From the NCBI GenBank assembly GCA_037176905.1, contig JBBBWG010017223.1, forward strand, positions 1-64,000: DNA of 64,000 bases, written 5' to 3'. Positions 22,801 through 36,306 of the stretch are shown one piece after another (positions within the stretch are counted from its first letter, which is position 1; each line of letters opens with the position of its first letter). The translations under genes and the position numbers were made by a program. The notes beneath the pieces were generated by a model. It did not search any database. It saw only the letters and a program-made list of their open reading frames with translations, and was not told where the DNA came from. This DNA is from Azolla pinnata (lineage: Eukaryota; Streptophyta; Polypodiopsida; Salviniales; Salviniaceae).

Positions 22801-25800
22801 TTTCTTCAGTGTTACACATCGTTATTTCACTTCAACAAAGTCAAAATATGCAAATCTCCTATGTACACGCACATTCTCCATTCTTTTATTGTGCAACTAA
22901 ACACTTTTGCTCATTTCATCATGTTATCTTGTTTATAGGAAGAAAGAGCTACTCATAATTGCGGTGTTAAACTGAGGCTCAGAAGTACCTGGCTCTCAAA
23001 CCATAAGGATTTGCTTTGTGGGGACTTTGAAACGGATCGTCAATGCCAATTCTTCAATTATTGTACAACTCTCTCACACACGTGTTCTTTAAATATATAT
23101 ATATATATATATTTAAAGAACTATATATATATATACATACACACACACATAGATACATACATACATATAGATAGATTGATAGAGAGAGGTAGAGATTATA
23201 TTATCATCTTTGAAGGTGAAGTATAACCTGTCCAAAAGTACACATTCACATGTCACATGTGGAAATGCGACTCTGGAGTACTCTGGAGTACCTTCAGCCC
23301 CCATATTCTGGATATTTCTTTACTTGCCGTTTCTCTCTGTATGTGCTCCTTTATAGGTTGAAGTGCTCAGACATAATGTGTTCCACATTTTTCAGGTAAT
23401 AGCTATCATGATGTCCAATATTCTAGAAGGCCAACTTTCTATATTGATGGTGATGCACAGGATGGTGAAATCATGGATGCTTATCTTTTGCATGTGGTAA
23501 ACTGTCCAATATTTAAAATCGTTGACTACAGAGAACAGAGAAAACAGAAAGAAAGTACTAAGGTTATTTCTTATGACAGCTGAATCACATAAGCAAAACA
23601 CGTGATCTTGTGATGAAAAATAACGAGAAAACAAGTACTGCATTGGGCATTGAAGAAGCTCGAAGAGATCAAGGCTTTACAAGGCCCAAGGTTGTGATGC
23701 ATTCCGATTCTGCATAATTTAGGCACTAATCTTTCTTGTAATTTTAGATTAGAATGCATCATTTGCATACAACAATAAGGTGTTTTAGAATTTTTATAAA
23801 ACTATGGATGGTGAGATAAAATTAAAATTTCGAAAACGTAGGTGCTTTTGTGAATCCATGTTTGAAAACTAGATCATGTTTAACTTGGAATCGAGAGAAA
23901 TATACTACAATGCATTGCCTAAGTTAAATTCCCGAGAAGTTCAGTACATATCAGTGAACCCCTATATTGTAATCATCAAATAATGTTAGACTAAAAGAAA
24001 TGCTTGTAGCAGGAAATATGGTGCGAAGGATTGATTTGTTACTGGGATTTACATGACTATGTTGAGGAATATGTAGGCATATTACAATTAGTTCGTGAGT
24101 TCAAACATTCTCTTTTGCTAATACAGTTTCAGTTTCATATGGGGCAATTTTCATGCTATTTTGATACCGTTTCAGGTTCTGATTTTGCTTCCATTGCGTA
24201 GCTGTGCATTCAGAGTTGTGAAAAGGCTGCTGAATCTCGTCCCACCCTTGCAGAAGGTACTCATTTGTACAATGTGTTCTGTATGTATGTGTTATCTCAA
24301 AATATTTATGTTTAGGCATGCACCATATCAGTGGGGATGCCATGCAGTGGAACTCTCTATATATGATGGTGTAACTCTAGTCCTCTGATATTAACAGTCT
24401 TTACTGGAAAGATGGGTAAGTACAGTGTAAATGCAAAAATTCAGATAGCGCTAGCAGTAAACACTTGAATTCTCTGGCCTGTTTTGATTATATAGAATAC
24501 TTCATATTAATATCGTATGATTAGTCATGCATATGCATTCTCATGGTTTTTGATGGTGTTTGTCTTACACTACTAGGGGGATCATTTTCCCATTCCTTTT
24601 GTTCTTAAATAAAGCTTATTGGATTTGGCATTATTTGATATGTGTCAAACTTCAAACATGCATTTGCACTATTTAATTTGCATTTGGAAAAAGTACCAGA
24701 ATACTCTTGGAAGCTCACTTATGTACGAGATTATGTTCCAAATTTACTAGACTACCCCTATAAAAATAAAAATATACTTTATAAACTAATTATACACTCA
24801 AATATACATGGCATGTTTACAAACTACCTTTAGATCTGAATATCTTCTTGAACGTGATGGTGAATTAGGATTAGGGTTAGGGTTTTGTTTGGGTCAGTAT
24901 CCTTGGGCTAGGTTTAAGGTTAGGGTAGGGTTAGTGTTAGGGCTGGGTTCAGTATCCTGCTCAGAGATGGAGGGCAATGCATAGGCCACGATGGTGTCTA
25001 GATTGGTGAGCAGAAGATTTTTGCCATGCATACAACTAATCTTCTTCTTGGGCATTATTGTGGAGTCTAAAAGCTTGGAGCAGAGTGATGCTTGAGCAGG
25101 GACTTGGCTGTTAGAGGTAGCAGCAGCTGCCAACATGTTAACCGCATCACCCCGCTCATGTATAAGTGGCTGTTATTATAGTCGTAATTGAAGCTACAAT
25201 GGCGAACTTGGCACCATGGTTAGCTACAGATTCAACAGACCTGTATTTTTTAAGGCAAGGGTAGTTTGGTAAATCTGAAACATGGAGGAGTATTTTGATA
25301 AATAAATGAACTTCAAAGGGTACTCTGGTACTTCTCCTTTGGTTAAAATATGTATGTAGTGGCAGTACGGTAAATAAGTTTGCGTTTTAAGGATATTTCA
25401 GTAAATAAGGCTTGTATATTTGAGTGTTTGATTCCTTTTTAATGGCATTTTTCTTTTAAGTAAGGGTAATTTGGTAAATTTGAAACATGGAACAATATTT
25501 TGGTAAATGAGTGAACCTTCAGGGGTAACTTTTCCCTTTATATTATATGCTTCTTTTATGTCGTTTTAGTAGTGGTTATTGTATTTTGGACGAGATAGAA
25601 ATATGATCTATTTCATGCTTAATCTTTTCTTACTGCTCCAGAGTACTGTGGAACATAAATCAAGGTTTTATGATGAATTTGGTGTGGAAGAAGATTCAGA
25701 TTCAGATGATCATGCAACAGAAAAGAAGCCATCTAAGCCAGCTGATTACAAAGCACTTTTTGATGGCAACAACGATGATCATTTTCGGATAGGCATAAAG

Positions 25801-28800
25801 CTCACAAGGTTTGATGTTAATAAATTGTGGTTTCATGTTGTGCAAATGCATAATTGTCTTGGTCTTGCTTTAGAACTGGATAATTCTGCATTCTCTGGCT
25901 GTCCAAGTCATCTTGCTAACTCACTTGTTTTTGTTAGACAGCAATGCAAATATACTAGCTCGGTTTTGCAGACAATGCATGCTGTTAGCACCCACATAGT
26001 GTGTTGTGTACTTCTGAGATCAGTGATGGCATTTCACCCTTGAAAACTTTGAGACCATTTATTGACCATTCCATTTCTTTTGCAGGAAAAGTGTGAAGCT
26101 TTACAGTGATTTTTATTCATCTGATTTGATTATTGCCTCTCCTTTGGGTTTGATAACAGTAAGTTCACTGAAATAAATGTTTTTGTATTTATTATCACAA
26201 AAAGGTTTATAAAATTTAGTCTTTCGCCCTTTCAAATTACTATAATTTGAGATTAATTTTGAAATTTTCCTTCTGAATTTATTGTTCCTCTTAAAACAGA
26301 GAATTGGAGAAGCAGAACAGGAGAAGGACAAGGATGTTGATTTTCTATCTTCGATTGAGGTAAGAAAACGAGTTAGGTTGTCCAAAACTTCCACATTATC
26401 ACTTGTACAACAAATTGGTAGGATTAAGAGAATGTTCCAATATGACGTAATGAAATCTGATGACTTTCTGCTCATTTGCATCCAAGTGACACGTGCTATA
26501 TACTTCATTTGCAACATGACTTTTGTGTTGAAATGCAGAATGAACAATTGCTGCTTTTGATGTAGAACGGCAAGACATGCTCTCCATACTTGCATCTAGT
26601 TTGAGAATCCTCAGTCTCACACCAATAAATGAGGGCTTCCAATCTGTGAAACAATGCATTCCTGATGTGGTTGATACCAAATACACGACTTTCATGATGG
26701 ATGAATCTGGAATATAGTTATTATTTAGTACTACTGTGTCTATTTCTGTACAATAAGCTAATACAAAAATACCAAAATACTGTCAGTTTTCCTTTTCTGA
26801 TAGGATACAATGTTTGATGCAATATTTGGCAGATTTTAATAGTTGATTATGCGGAATGCATACTTATGCAGGTAAGATGGAATTCTTATGGATGTTATTT
26901 GTTTTCCATTTTCACTCTTTAAGCTTTTATTTTTCTTGCAGAACTGGTCTCATGTGGTTGAGATAGGAGAACAACTTAACAAGATTCCAGTGCAACAACA
27001 TGGCACCGATTTCATGCGAATAAGGGAATGGTAAAAGGTTATAAGTACGTTCATGTATAGCATTGGCGTTTGGAAATACAGGCCTCCTTTGATTTTGGAT
27101 GCATCATATTATCTGTAGGGTTTTGAATGGTAATGCTCGGTATTATCGGCAATCCATCATTCTCTCTGCATTCGCTGATGCTGGTAATGTAGGATACATG
27201 TGGCTACAATATTTCGATTTTTTTTAAGGAAGTCTAAACTCATGATATGTATGTAGGGATTAATGCGTTCTTTCATAGATCCTGTTTTAACTATGCTGGC
27301 AAGGTAAGTGATGTTTTATGCATTCGTTTCTATCAAGTGCACTTCTCTGAATTTCAATCCATGCAGATCAAATTGCGATGTGAACATCCTGGTGTCTTGT
27401 CAAAGGTTTTGTTGCAAGTACGGCAGGTATGCTTTAAGTGTTATTATATGATTCAAGGAATTTATTTCTCATAAGTCATAATATGGTTGCCATTTGAACC
27501 AAGAACATTGTTTCGATATAGGTATATGAACGCTTTAATAGTGATTCCCTGGCAGAGGCCGATGATGCCCGATTCAACCTATTTGTGAAGCAGGTAATTT
27601 TAATTTGATTAAAACTGTGGCTCTATTGGTAGTCTTGAGGATGCTGCAAATATTTTAAAGTCTATTCATTTTTTGTATTCAAGAGCTATGTGCTATAGTC
27701 TAAAATTCTCTTTCCTTTTTCTTTGGGTTTCAGGTCTTTATATCACTGAAGGAATCTTTGCAGGTGATTCTTTTTTTCAAATTGGATTGCGTTCATATTT
27801 GAAAATTTTGCTAACATTTCTACATGGAATCTCAGGGAGGAATAATGATTTTTGTGAGCTCTTATTTCGACTTTGTTCGACTGCGCAATTTTCTAAAATC
27901 AGAAAACATGTCATTTTGTCTTCTTGGCGAGTATGCAATCAAATGCTCACTTTCTTTCTTTACCTTAGCATTTAATGAACATGGAACTGAAAATGTGCTC
28001 CTAATTTAAGTCTTCACGTATGCATCTGATTGTAATGCATGAGAGGTGTAAGGTTACGGTCATAAACCCACCAAATCTTTTCTGCACTGCAAAGAAACAG
28101 AAAATTTCTAACACGGCCCATATATCATTAAGTGTGAACAACAGGTCTTCATTAAGTCCAAATGCCTTGGCATAAGACGGTCAACTAGGTGATTAGTCTT
28201 GAGCTCTAAATACATGAACCTACTGTAGGTCACATTTCTGCTTGCTGGAATAGTGTCCAACACCTCATTTAAATGAATATATTCTTTCATGAAGCTGAAA
28301 TATGTTGAGGGCTATGAGAAGAAGCCACATTTAAATGTTTAATTTTTCATGTTTGTTATTTTGTGACCTCTTGTTTGTTCACATTTCTTATACCACACGA
28401 CATACATAGCAGCGTACTTGTGGAATTTGATTGCATCTTTATTTATTTTTCTTGAAGCTAGGCTTGCCAGGTCATGTTGTTTAATGGGAGACGATGTATT
28501 TTTGGATAGGTATACTAAGGCCAGTGATATTTCTCGTTCACGAGCTTGGTTCTTTCATGGGAAACGACGAGTAATGCTGTATTCAGAAAGGGCACACTTT
28601 TATCATCGTTACAAAGTAATTCTTTCATCCTATTAAAGTTTGAATCTTAACCATGTGTTGACATGTTATGATTTTCATTTTTTTGCTACTTTTTTCAGAT
28701 CCGTGGCATAAAAAACCTTATCTTCTACTCTCTACCAGAGAATGCAGAATTCTATGCTGAAGTAAGTGTCAATTAATACGAAGATTTGAGTCCATAAAAT

Positions 28801-29217
28801 ATTTTCTAATCAGCCATCCTCATATTATTTTACATCGTGACATTGTCAGATAATGAACATGATGGAGGGCCTTGATAATCCCTCTTCTCTTGCTTTATTC
28901 TCTCAATTTGACAACTTGAAGGTGTGTGGTCTCCTATGGACTCTTTTCCTTCAAGACACTATGCTAGCAATGAAGTAGTGTGATGGATTTTGTCTGCATT
29001 TAAAAAGCATTGCATCACTAAACTCACACCTTTGTTAACTAGAACCTGCAGCTGGACAAATGATAATTGTATATGCACCCACACAATTTTAAATCTTACA
29101 AATTTTAATGTATTCTGCCGACTAAATTTCAATTGTCTGCAGCTGGAGAGAATCGTCGGGACATCACGAGCAAGCAAAATGTTAAAATCTGAAAACAGGA
29201 CTTTCATGTTTTGTTAA
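19868..29217 (+). CDS. UTP25: UTP25 / NOF1-type SSU processome protein
   Basis: Twenty-four exons give 794 aa with all phases closing: 19868-20093, 20729-20897, 21508-21680, 22229-22370, 22447-22591, 22939-23062, 23396-23496, 23580-23690, 24176-24256, 25642-25808, 26086-26158, 26300-26359, 26833-26871, 26942-27030, 27119-27183, 27257-27303, 27367-27426, 27522-27593, 27734-27763, 27836-27930, 28510-28615, 28699-28761, 28850-28921, 29143-29217. The N-terminus is basic and Gln-rich, then acidic. The helicase-like UTP25 core carries DAYLLHVLNHISKTRDLV, RPKVLILLPLRSCAFRVVKR, DFYSSDLIIASPLGLIT, DFLSSIEILIVDYAE and HGTDFMRIREW, and ends with RAWFFHGKRRVMLYSERAHF and IRGIKNLIFYSLPENAEFYA. The family, called digestive organ expansion factor in animals and NOF1 in Arabidopsis, acts in nucleolar 18S rRNA processing. 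The first exon is partly CAG repeat. Confidence 0.93.
20098..20515. repeat. CATACA/CACACATG array filling UTP25 intron 1
   Basis: Most of intron 1 (20094-20728) is CATA, CACA and CATG units. It is the reverse complement in style of the TGTATG array at 17086-18165, so the two flank the SR-UTP25 intergenic region as inverted arms. The His-Thr frames predicted across it are not genes. Confidence 0.85.
24686..25541. mobile_element. Inverted-repeat (MULE-like) insertion in UTP25 intron 9
   Basis: The left end GGAAAAAGTACCAGAATACT is mirrored at the right, where the complement of the end near 25535 begins GGGAAAAGTTACCCCTGAAG. Both sides continue with AATTTAC(T/C)A(A/G)A(C/T)TACCC and ACACTCAAATATACA in the same order. 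A third, inverted copy of the outer part sits at about 25255-25337, so the structure is compound. No clear target duplication was found. The interior includes a TTAGGG-like run near 24860-24945. The whole lies within the 1385-base intron. Confidence 0.55.
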
Positions 29218-30744
29218 AGATACAAAGGGGTAAGATCTGGATGCACCACGTCGAGTGACTCATAAGAGTCAGTAATCCATATCACGTGAAGAAAAGTGCT
29301 TGGTCATTTGGGAGCTCAATTACTGGCTTGCAAAACAAGCATCTGGACTGGTGGATTATCGGCAGTAGTAATGAGCCAGTATGCTCTGGATTATCGACTG
29401 TGGATGCAACCAATTTCATGCTACAAGACTACATTGGTGCAGCAATCTGTTCTTACCGATTACAACAGGCGTATTTAATGCTTGAAACATTAGGTGCCAA
29501 ATCATAGCACCATGCAAAGTGAAGGCTGCATTTGCATGGCAGGTCTCAGACAAGTTTTGCTGGAGAGAAAACTGAACTTTGTAAAATGTGAGGAAGGCTC
29601 TGGAGGAGCATATATATATATATATATGTACTCATTTTGATTGTTAGATCCTTTCCCATTAATTGATTGGAAAGGTCTCTTGGACAGGGATGAATCAAAT
29701 TTTGTTTCTTTTAACTTTCTGTTGCATGTATTGTATTTGGCCTCTTTGGAGAGAGATTGTGTGTTGCATGCTGAAAGTTTAGATGATCCAGGTAAAAAAA
29801 GCTGGGCCTCCCTTTCTTCACAGGAGTGTGTAGAAACCAGATACAGAACATATATGCAATTTGAGGTGTGCCAAAGCCTAAACCCTGAACTCTATATCAT
29901 AAAGCCCAACAATTTCTTTCACTGTGCCAAACTGTTTAAAGCTTCTGGTTCAGGTTGCTCTGATGATGATGATGGCAAACACCATTACAGCAAGCAGCTG
30001 TCCGGATCATGGCAACATGGTAACTAACTTAACTGCCCTATGATGATGAGATATCTGAATATGGATGAATGCAATCTAAAGCCTAAACTGCCTGAACTGC
30101 CAATGATGATGAGACATCTGAATATGGATGAGACATGTGGAGCCCAAAACCCTGAACTCTATAAAGCCCATCAATGTCTTTCCTTGTGCCAAACTGTTGT
30201 TTAAGCTTCTGGTTCAGGTTCCTCTGCTGATGATGGGGCAAAGCACCATTACAGCAACCGGCTATATGGATCATGGTAGCATATGCATGGTAACTACCTC
30301 AACTGCCCTATGATGATGAGACATCTGAATATGGAATCTGAATTTGCATGTACGTATGCCTGTATGTATGTATGTATGTATTTATGTATGCATGGATCAT
30401 CACTATGGCTTCTCATCATGCTGCTCTGAGACCTTTGTGGATTTGGATGTTATGAACGGATGGATATGGGGTGAGGATAGGACAGATGGGCGAAGTTCCT
30501 TGGATCTGTTTTGTGACTTCTGTTTGTTGCAGATGAGGCTCAGATGCAGAGCCCCACAAAGTTTGTGATAGGATAATCTGCCTCTCTGTGCCACTCTCAG
30601 AGCCCTGTGCTTCGAGTCTCTCATCATCAATCAAAGAGAAAGAGAACAACAGCAACGACGACACTGGTTCTTTCTATGCGCTTCTTGTAAGAGAGTCCCC
30701 CCCCCACCCCCCTTCCCCCCATCCTTCCCTCCCTCCAATCAGCC
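29218..30744. other. UTP25 3' region and MDH promoter region
   Basis: This stretch contains a roughly 270-bp diverged tandem duplication (reported separately), a TATGTATG run near 30360, and C-rich and (CCCT)n sequence at 30696-30735 just before the MDH start. No additional gene is supported. Confidence 0.5.
29865..30335. repeat. Tandem duplication, about 270-bp unit
   Basis: Blocks in order in both copies are AACCCTGAACTCTATA, AAAGCCCA, TGTGCCAAACTGTT, AAGCTTCTGGTTCAGGTT, GATGATGATGG, CACCATTACAGCAA, GGATCATGG, ATGGTAACTA and AACTGCCCTATGATGATGAG. The first copy begins near 29878 and the second near 30150. A partial third piece (CTGCCAATGATGATGAGACA) lies between them. Confidence 0.8.
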
Positions 30745-33700
30745 ATGGCGGGGCGCTTGGCAAGGATCCATGCCCATCTGCAACCTCCTGCTTCAGCTCA
30801 TGTAAGTGAATCCTTTTCTCCCTCCCTCCCTCCCTCCCTCCCTATACTTGCATAACCCTCTTTGTCCCGCCTGTAAAAAGATCCTCACGACCCCTCATCG
30901 CCCAAAAGCTGGAACCTCGGCTCTGTGTCTGCAATCAGAATATAGATAGCTCCAATAGATATCTTGCCCTTCTGTGATCAAAGGACCCAGACATGGTTCG
31001 TGATAAGATTCTTTTCTCGATCGGAAAGAGCCCACCAACAGGAACCTAATAGCAGACTGTTCATACGCATGTTGATTGTTGTTTCGTTGCAAGCATGGAG
31101 TCCACTCCTTGCATACTCAATCGTGGTCCAAATGCAGGGATTGCTGCTGGAGCAAGTTTTCAATCTAACTATATTTGTTTATCTATTTATAAGAGTAGAA
31201 TCAGAAGGTGGAAGCATATAAATATAGGATCGGATATATCGATCTGAATGGAAGGCACACCATACCTGGAACCGAAGCCAAATTCTTTCATGAGATATAA
31301 GTGTATCTGTAGCTTGCAAGAGAAAATCAGCCTTTGCTAATCTTACAAATGAACGTTGCAATACCGAGTACACATTCTGTCTGAGATAAAGAAATGTATG
31401 TAGTGATAGTTTATGGATGGATTAGGGTTAAGAGTGTTGGAGGATCAGGTTTGAATGTGGTCACAGGTGTCATTGCATTATAAGTGTGGCACTCTGATTC
31501 ATGAACTTGTTTAGGGAGAAATTTTCTATCATTTTCGTAGTTTCCTCCTTGGTTCTTAAATCTTTGTCTCATGCAAAAGTGATTGTGATACCAATACATG
31601 TGGAAATGATGGTGCAAACTGCAGACAAACAGAATATGATCTATCTACCTTGTGTGCACGAGTGTGGTTAACTGTTCAGAGAGAAAGATGGTTTTCAAAG
31701 TTCGATCCACCGTATGCAATGTAATTTGTGATACCTGAATCTCGGAGCCTTTCCTAAGGAATCCTATTGTCAGAAGGACCTCGTTTACCTCATTTTCTAT
31801 TGATGTATTGTGGAGCAAGTGTAATGCATCCCACGGATCAAGTCATTTCTTTGTATCTTCAATTCCTCTCTATTGCGGTTTGTGTTTGGCCTTCCGATAT
31901 TTTTACTAGCTTTCCATGCCATTCTAGGAAGTTGAATGTAAGTTGAATGTGTTTCTTCTTTAAGCTAAAATTTTTATTATTTGGATATTGATTTACATTT
32001 AAGTAGATGGAAGAAAGAGAAGAAATGAGTGAATGATAGAATCCATGTAATGGACGAGAAAGATGGAAATAATTTAATAAACACATGTGCAGGAAGGTGG
32101 AGCATCCATGACTATGGAAGCTTGCAGGGCCAAAGGTGGTGCCCCAGGATTCAAAGTTGCGTTACTTGGAGCTTCTGGTGGCATAGGACAACCTTTGGCT
32201 CTTCTCCTGAAGATGAACCCATTGATTTCCGTTCTCCACCTCTATGATGTTGTAAACACCCCGGGTGTTACAGCTGATCTCAGTCACACAGACACAAGTG
32301 CAGTGGTAAGTGTTTAACCTATGTTATATCCATGCACAAAAGGGTATTCGAGACCATATTAAAATGTCCGACCCCAGTAAATATATGCCAGATTACATGC
32401 TCACAGCATTAATGCATGTGTTTTAATATGAGATGTATCTGCGAAATAGTAATGTTTCAGGCAGATATATAGTACACATTATATGATAGTTATATTCAAT
32501 ATTTATGTCACGATCCTATCAGCTCTTGGTTCTGCTTGCTGTCTGAACACCTTATGAATCCAAGGGCTTCTCTAAGGTGGCGTTATTATGGTTCTGTGCA
32601 GATAAACATGTCTCAGTGTGAAGTATAAAGAGACGCTTTTATTTTGGATTATAATCTGGCGAAGATTGTAAATCATCATGAATATAAACATTCTCAAATG
32701 CTCTTAGATTCTAGGTTATGGAAAGGAAAACAGGGTCAAAAGGTAAAGCGTCACTTGTTACCTAGGAAAGTTAAGAATTTGATTTGCTTGATGCTCTTAA
32801 ATTCCTGACACTTGTGAAGGAAAACGGGGTCAGAAAGGTAAAAATTCACTTGTTTTCTAGAGAAAGATAGAAATTTTAATTCTATTTGGTGCTCTTAAAA
32901 TTCAATACATTCGTGACGGTCTATGTTTAAGAAGTTTGTACCTGTAGAGAGAATGAATCCTCCAAGCTAACATTAAAAAAGATGCATGGATAGATTTTAC
33001 AATGTTGGAATGTATCTGATTAAAACTATCTTGTTTGGTATGGTGTGAAGGTTCGTGGATTTGTTGGAAAAGACCAGCTCGAAGCTTCGTTGGTAGGGAT
33101 GGAGCTTGTAATCATCCCAGCTGGAGTCCCCCGAAAGCCGGGCATGACCCGAGATGACCTATTCAACATAAATGCAGGGATTGTGCGTACTCTTTGTGAG
33201 GGCATTGTGAAAAGCTGCCCCAAAGCTATTGTCCATATCATTAGCAACCCTGTCAATTCCACTGTACCCATTGCAGCAGAAGTGTTCAAAGCAGCTGGCA
33301 TCTATGATCCCAGACGTCTTTTGGGAGTTACCACACTAGATGTAGTCCGAGCCAACACCTTTGTGGTAAAAACATGAGTCAAGAAAAAGATTGCATTAGC
33401 TGTATCTAGATAGTTCCTATATATATTTATAAATCTAACAAAGGCTAAATCAAGGGGTAATTTGTATTCTGGAGGGTAACAACATATCATATATTGGTGG
33501 CGGATACAACCCATCATTGTCTTCAGACAGATATCTACTTCAATTTCGTTCACTTTATTGCGATGTACATTGAATTGATGTTATTTGAAAATTTAGGCAG
33601 AAGTTTTGGGGGTAGATCCGAAGGCAGTCAATGTGCCAGTAGTTGGAGGCCATGCAGGCATCACCATTTTGCCTATACTTTCTCAGGTCCTATCAGTGAA

Positions 33701-34851
33701 GCTTCTGTTGATTGTTTAAATGCTTGTAATGATGTCAACTGTCATCCAATCGGACTTTCTACACTCTTGCAGGTCACACCCTCTTCTTCATTTTCCAAAG
33801 ATGAGGCAGAATATCTGACAAACAGGATACAAAATGGAGGCACCGAGGTTGTCGAGGTGAGATATTCAGAGTATTGTGTATGATGTGGAGCCTCTACTTG
33901 TATATATTTTTATGCACACACATTTATGTATGTGTATGTATTAGGTATATATAGATAGATGTAGTCTAGAAAATCAAGTGGGCAGGAATTGATCTCCGGA
34001 TCTGTGGCTTGGGGTTCAAAGAGGCTGAACCACTGCATCTACCAAACGTGAATTCAATATCTAATGTTTTTTTAGTCCATTAATTCTTGTAGGAAGTTGA
34101 TTTTTTAATTTTCTCCTGAATGCTTGTTAAATTACGGCGCTTACATGTACTTGATGATTTGCAGGCAAAAGCAGGTGCAGGCTCAGCAACATTGTCAATG
34201 GTAAATATATTTTGATCAAAGTTGCCCTGAGATTTTTATAGACTTCTAAAACAGGAGCCAGTTTATGTTTGAGGTCCAAAGTAAATGTGCTAGTCCTAGA
34301 TTGAGAGATCCAACTCCACCAACCCATTGAGTGGAAGAAAAAAACAGAGAAGAAGATGCTGAAGAATTAAATTTTCTTGATGTTGTTGATGAATTTCTAG
34401 GCATATGCGTCTGCAAAGTTTGCCGATGCTACGCTTCGTGCATTGCAAGGTCATTCTGGCATTATTGAATGTGCCTATGTTGCATCACAGGTTAGAATTC
34501 ATAAGGATGCTAAGAAAAGGATCGACCATCTATCACAGTACCTCATCTGGGCAATGTTTTTCGTTGGTAGGTGACCGAGTTGCCATTTTTCGCCTCAAAG
34601 GTGGTGTTAGGCAGGAATGGTGTGGAGGAAGTTTTGCCACTTGGTCCTTTGAATGATTATGAGAGGTGAGAAAATTCTCTTCCCCCTGCACACACACATA
34701 TATAATGGTGTCTTGGGCTCTAGATTGTCCATATCTTATTTATTGAAAATGTTGCCGCTCAAAATCTTTCAGGGACGGCTTGGCAAAACTGAAAGGAGAG
34801 CTAAAAGCTAGCATCGACAAAGGAATTGCCTTTGCATTGGGGAAGAAGTAA
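30745..34851 (+). CDS. Peroxisomal (glyoxysomal) NAD-malate dehydrogenase
   Basis: Nine exons give 352 aa with phases closing: 30745-30801, 32093-32305, 33051-33365, 33597-33686, 33773-33856, 34165-34200, 34401-34490, 34571-34665, 34773-34851. It interconverts malate and oxaloacetate with NAD, serving the glyoxylate cycle, beta-oxidation redox balance and photorespiration. Exon 1 encodes [15 protein letters not shown], which contains RLARIHAHL, a textbook PTS2 of the form RLx5HL. The NAD-binding loop is [18 protein letters not shown]. Substrate and catalytic motifs are [35 protein letters not shown] and VVGGHAG, holding the Arg, Asp and His of the active site. Length fits glyoxysomal MDH (about 355 aa). 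The first intron separates the targeting signal from the enzyme body, so transcripts starting later could make a form without PTS2 (inference). Confidence 0.95.
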
Positions 34852-36306
34852 CCGGTCGATATGTTTTTGCGAGGACATGTAAATCGATGGAAGAAGATAT
34901 AGCCCGACTGTAAGCCTTCAGGTTGCACGCTCGTCAAGAGGTGTTCAGCTTTTGCCTTCAAAACTTGTCTATATATGATGGTGGAGAACAGTCCTCTGTT
35001 TCCTTGTATTCTTAATCGGAACTATTTTGCATTATATATGTACAGCATTTGTGTTGTTTGATGTGCGACTACATTTGTTTTATTGCACGCAGATTGTTTC
35101 GTCTCATGTTTATTAAGTGATGATAATGGAGCACTCACTTTTGAAGGTTTAATATGATTTTCCTTCTCCATTTTGGCATGAAAGCTTTGAGATAATCCAC
35201 TACTGTGCTCTATGATATAACCCACTTACCAGAAGAGTCCAATTTGGAAAGTGGATGCAGCAAAAATTAGCATCTCTGTTTATAGATATGCCCTTTCGGG
35301 GCTTTGGAAATGAAAGGTGATTCCAAAAGTCGGTTGAAAAGTTTTATCTCGTGTCTGATGTGCCATAGAGACTAATCTTAATTGGCTTATGCCGATTAGA
35401 TTGAATGAATAATTAATCATGACTAAATTCCAAACCAGAACCCTTCTCTAATTCATCATTTGATTACTTCTCTTGTGCACTCTTGATTATCCTGTGATTT
35501 ATCAGGTATGTACGCACTTGCTTGATGATTAATAAATCATCAATTTTTAATGCGTAGGGATGTTGAAAGCCCATGGATTATTCATTCAAGGCTCCCAAGA
35601 AATTCAGTGGTTTTCTGATTTATATATAAACAGCTATTTTGTTAAGAAGAGGATAGCTTCCATGTTCAATACAACAGTTTCAAATAAGCTTGATCTTTTT
35701 CTCTCAAGTTTTGTTACTCAATAGGCTCCTTGAAAACTCTGAAGCAAAGGGAGTCACTCCAATAAGCAAACATCCTCCCCATTCACATAAGCAATCATTT
35801 GTTAGACCAATCATGATTTTATGTGGCACAAAACAATTGCAAATTCGCACGAATGCAAGAAACTGCCCAATGAAAATGAGCCTCTCAATCATATGACACG
35901 GGCCCAAACACTTATGGACCCATGGGAACAAGATAGCATTTAAGCTGACACTATCTGGTATATCAAAATGGGAATATCCAGAGCTTTGAAGATGCTCCAC
36001 CTGCCTACAAGTGTTGTAGAGAGCTTGGTGGCCAAAATAACCAGGAAGCGTGAAAATGTAATAATACATGGTAGATTTCTGTACATTTGCAGTAAATCTC
36101 GTATCGGTCACACGTCCGTTACATTGCTCCAAACATGAAGAATCCAAAACTGCTTTCTGCGCCCAGAATTTGTGAAGCTTCTAAAACAGAGACTCAAAGC
36201 TGGCACGCGATCTCCAAAAAGGAGAAACTATACAATTTACGAGAAGCACTTAATTTTAAATATGGCAATGAATGGCAGATGAGACAGAAACACGACGATC
36301 TTTCCG
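34852..36306. other. Convergent 3' region between MDH and TPST
   Basis: No gene, repeat or mobile-element end is evident. Frames in this stretch are short and unsupported. It presumably holds both 3' untranslated regions. Confidence 0.5.
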
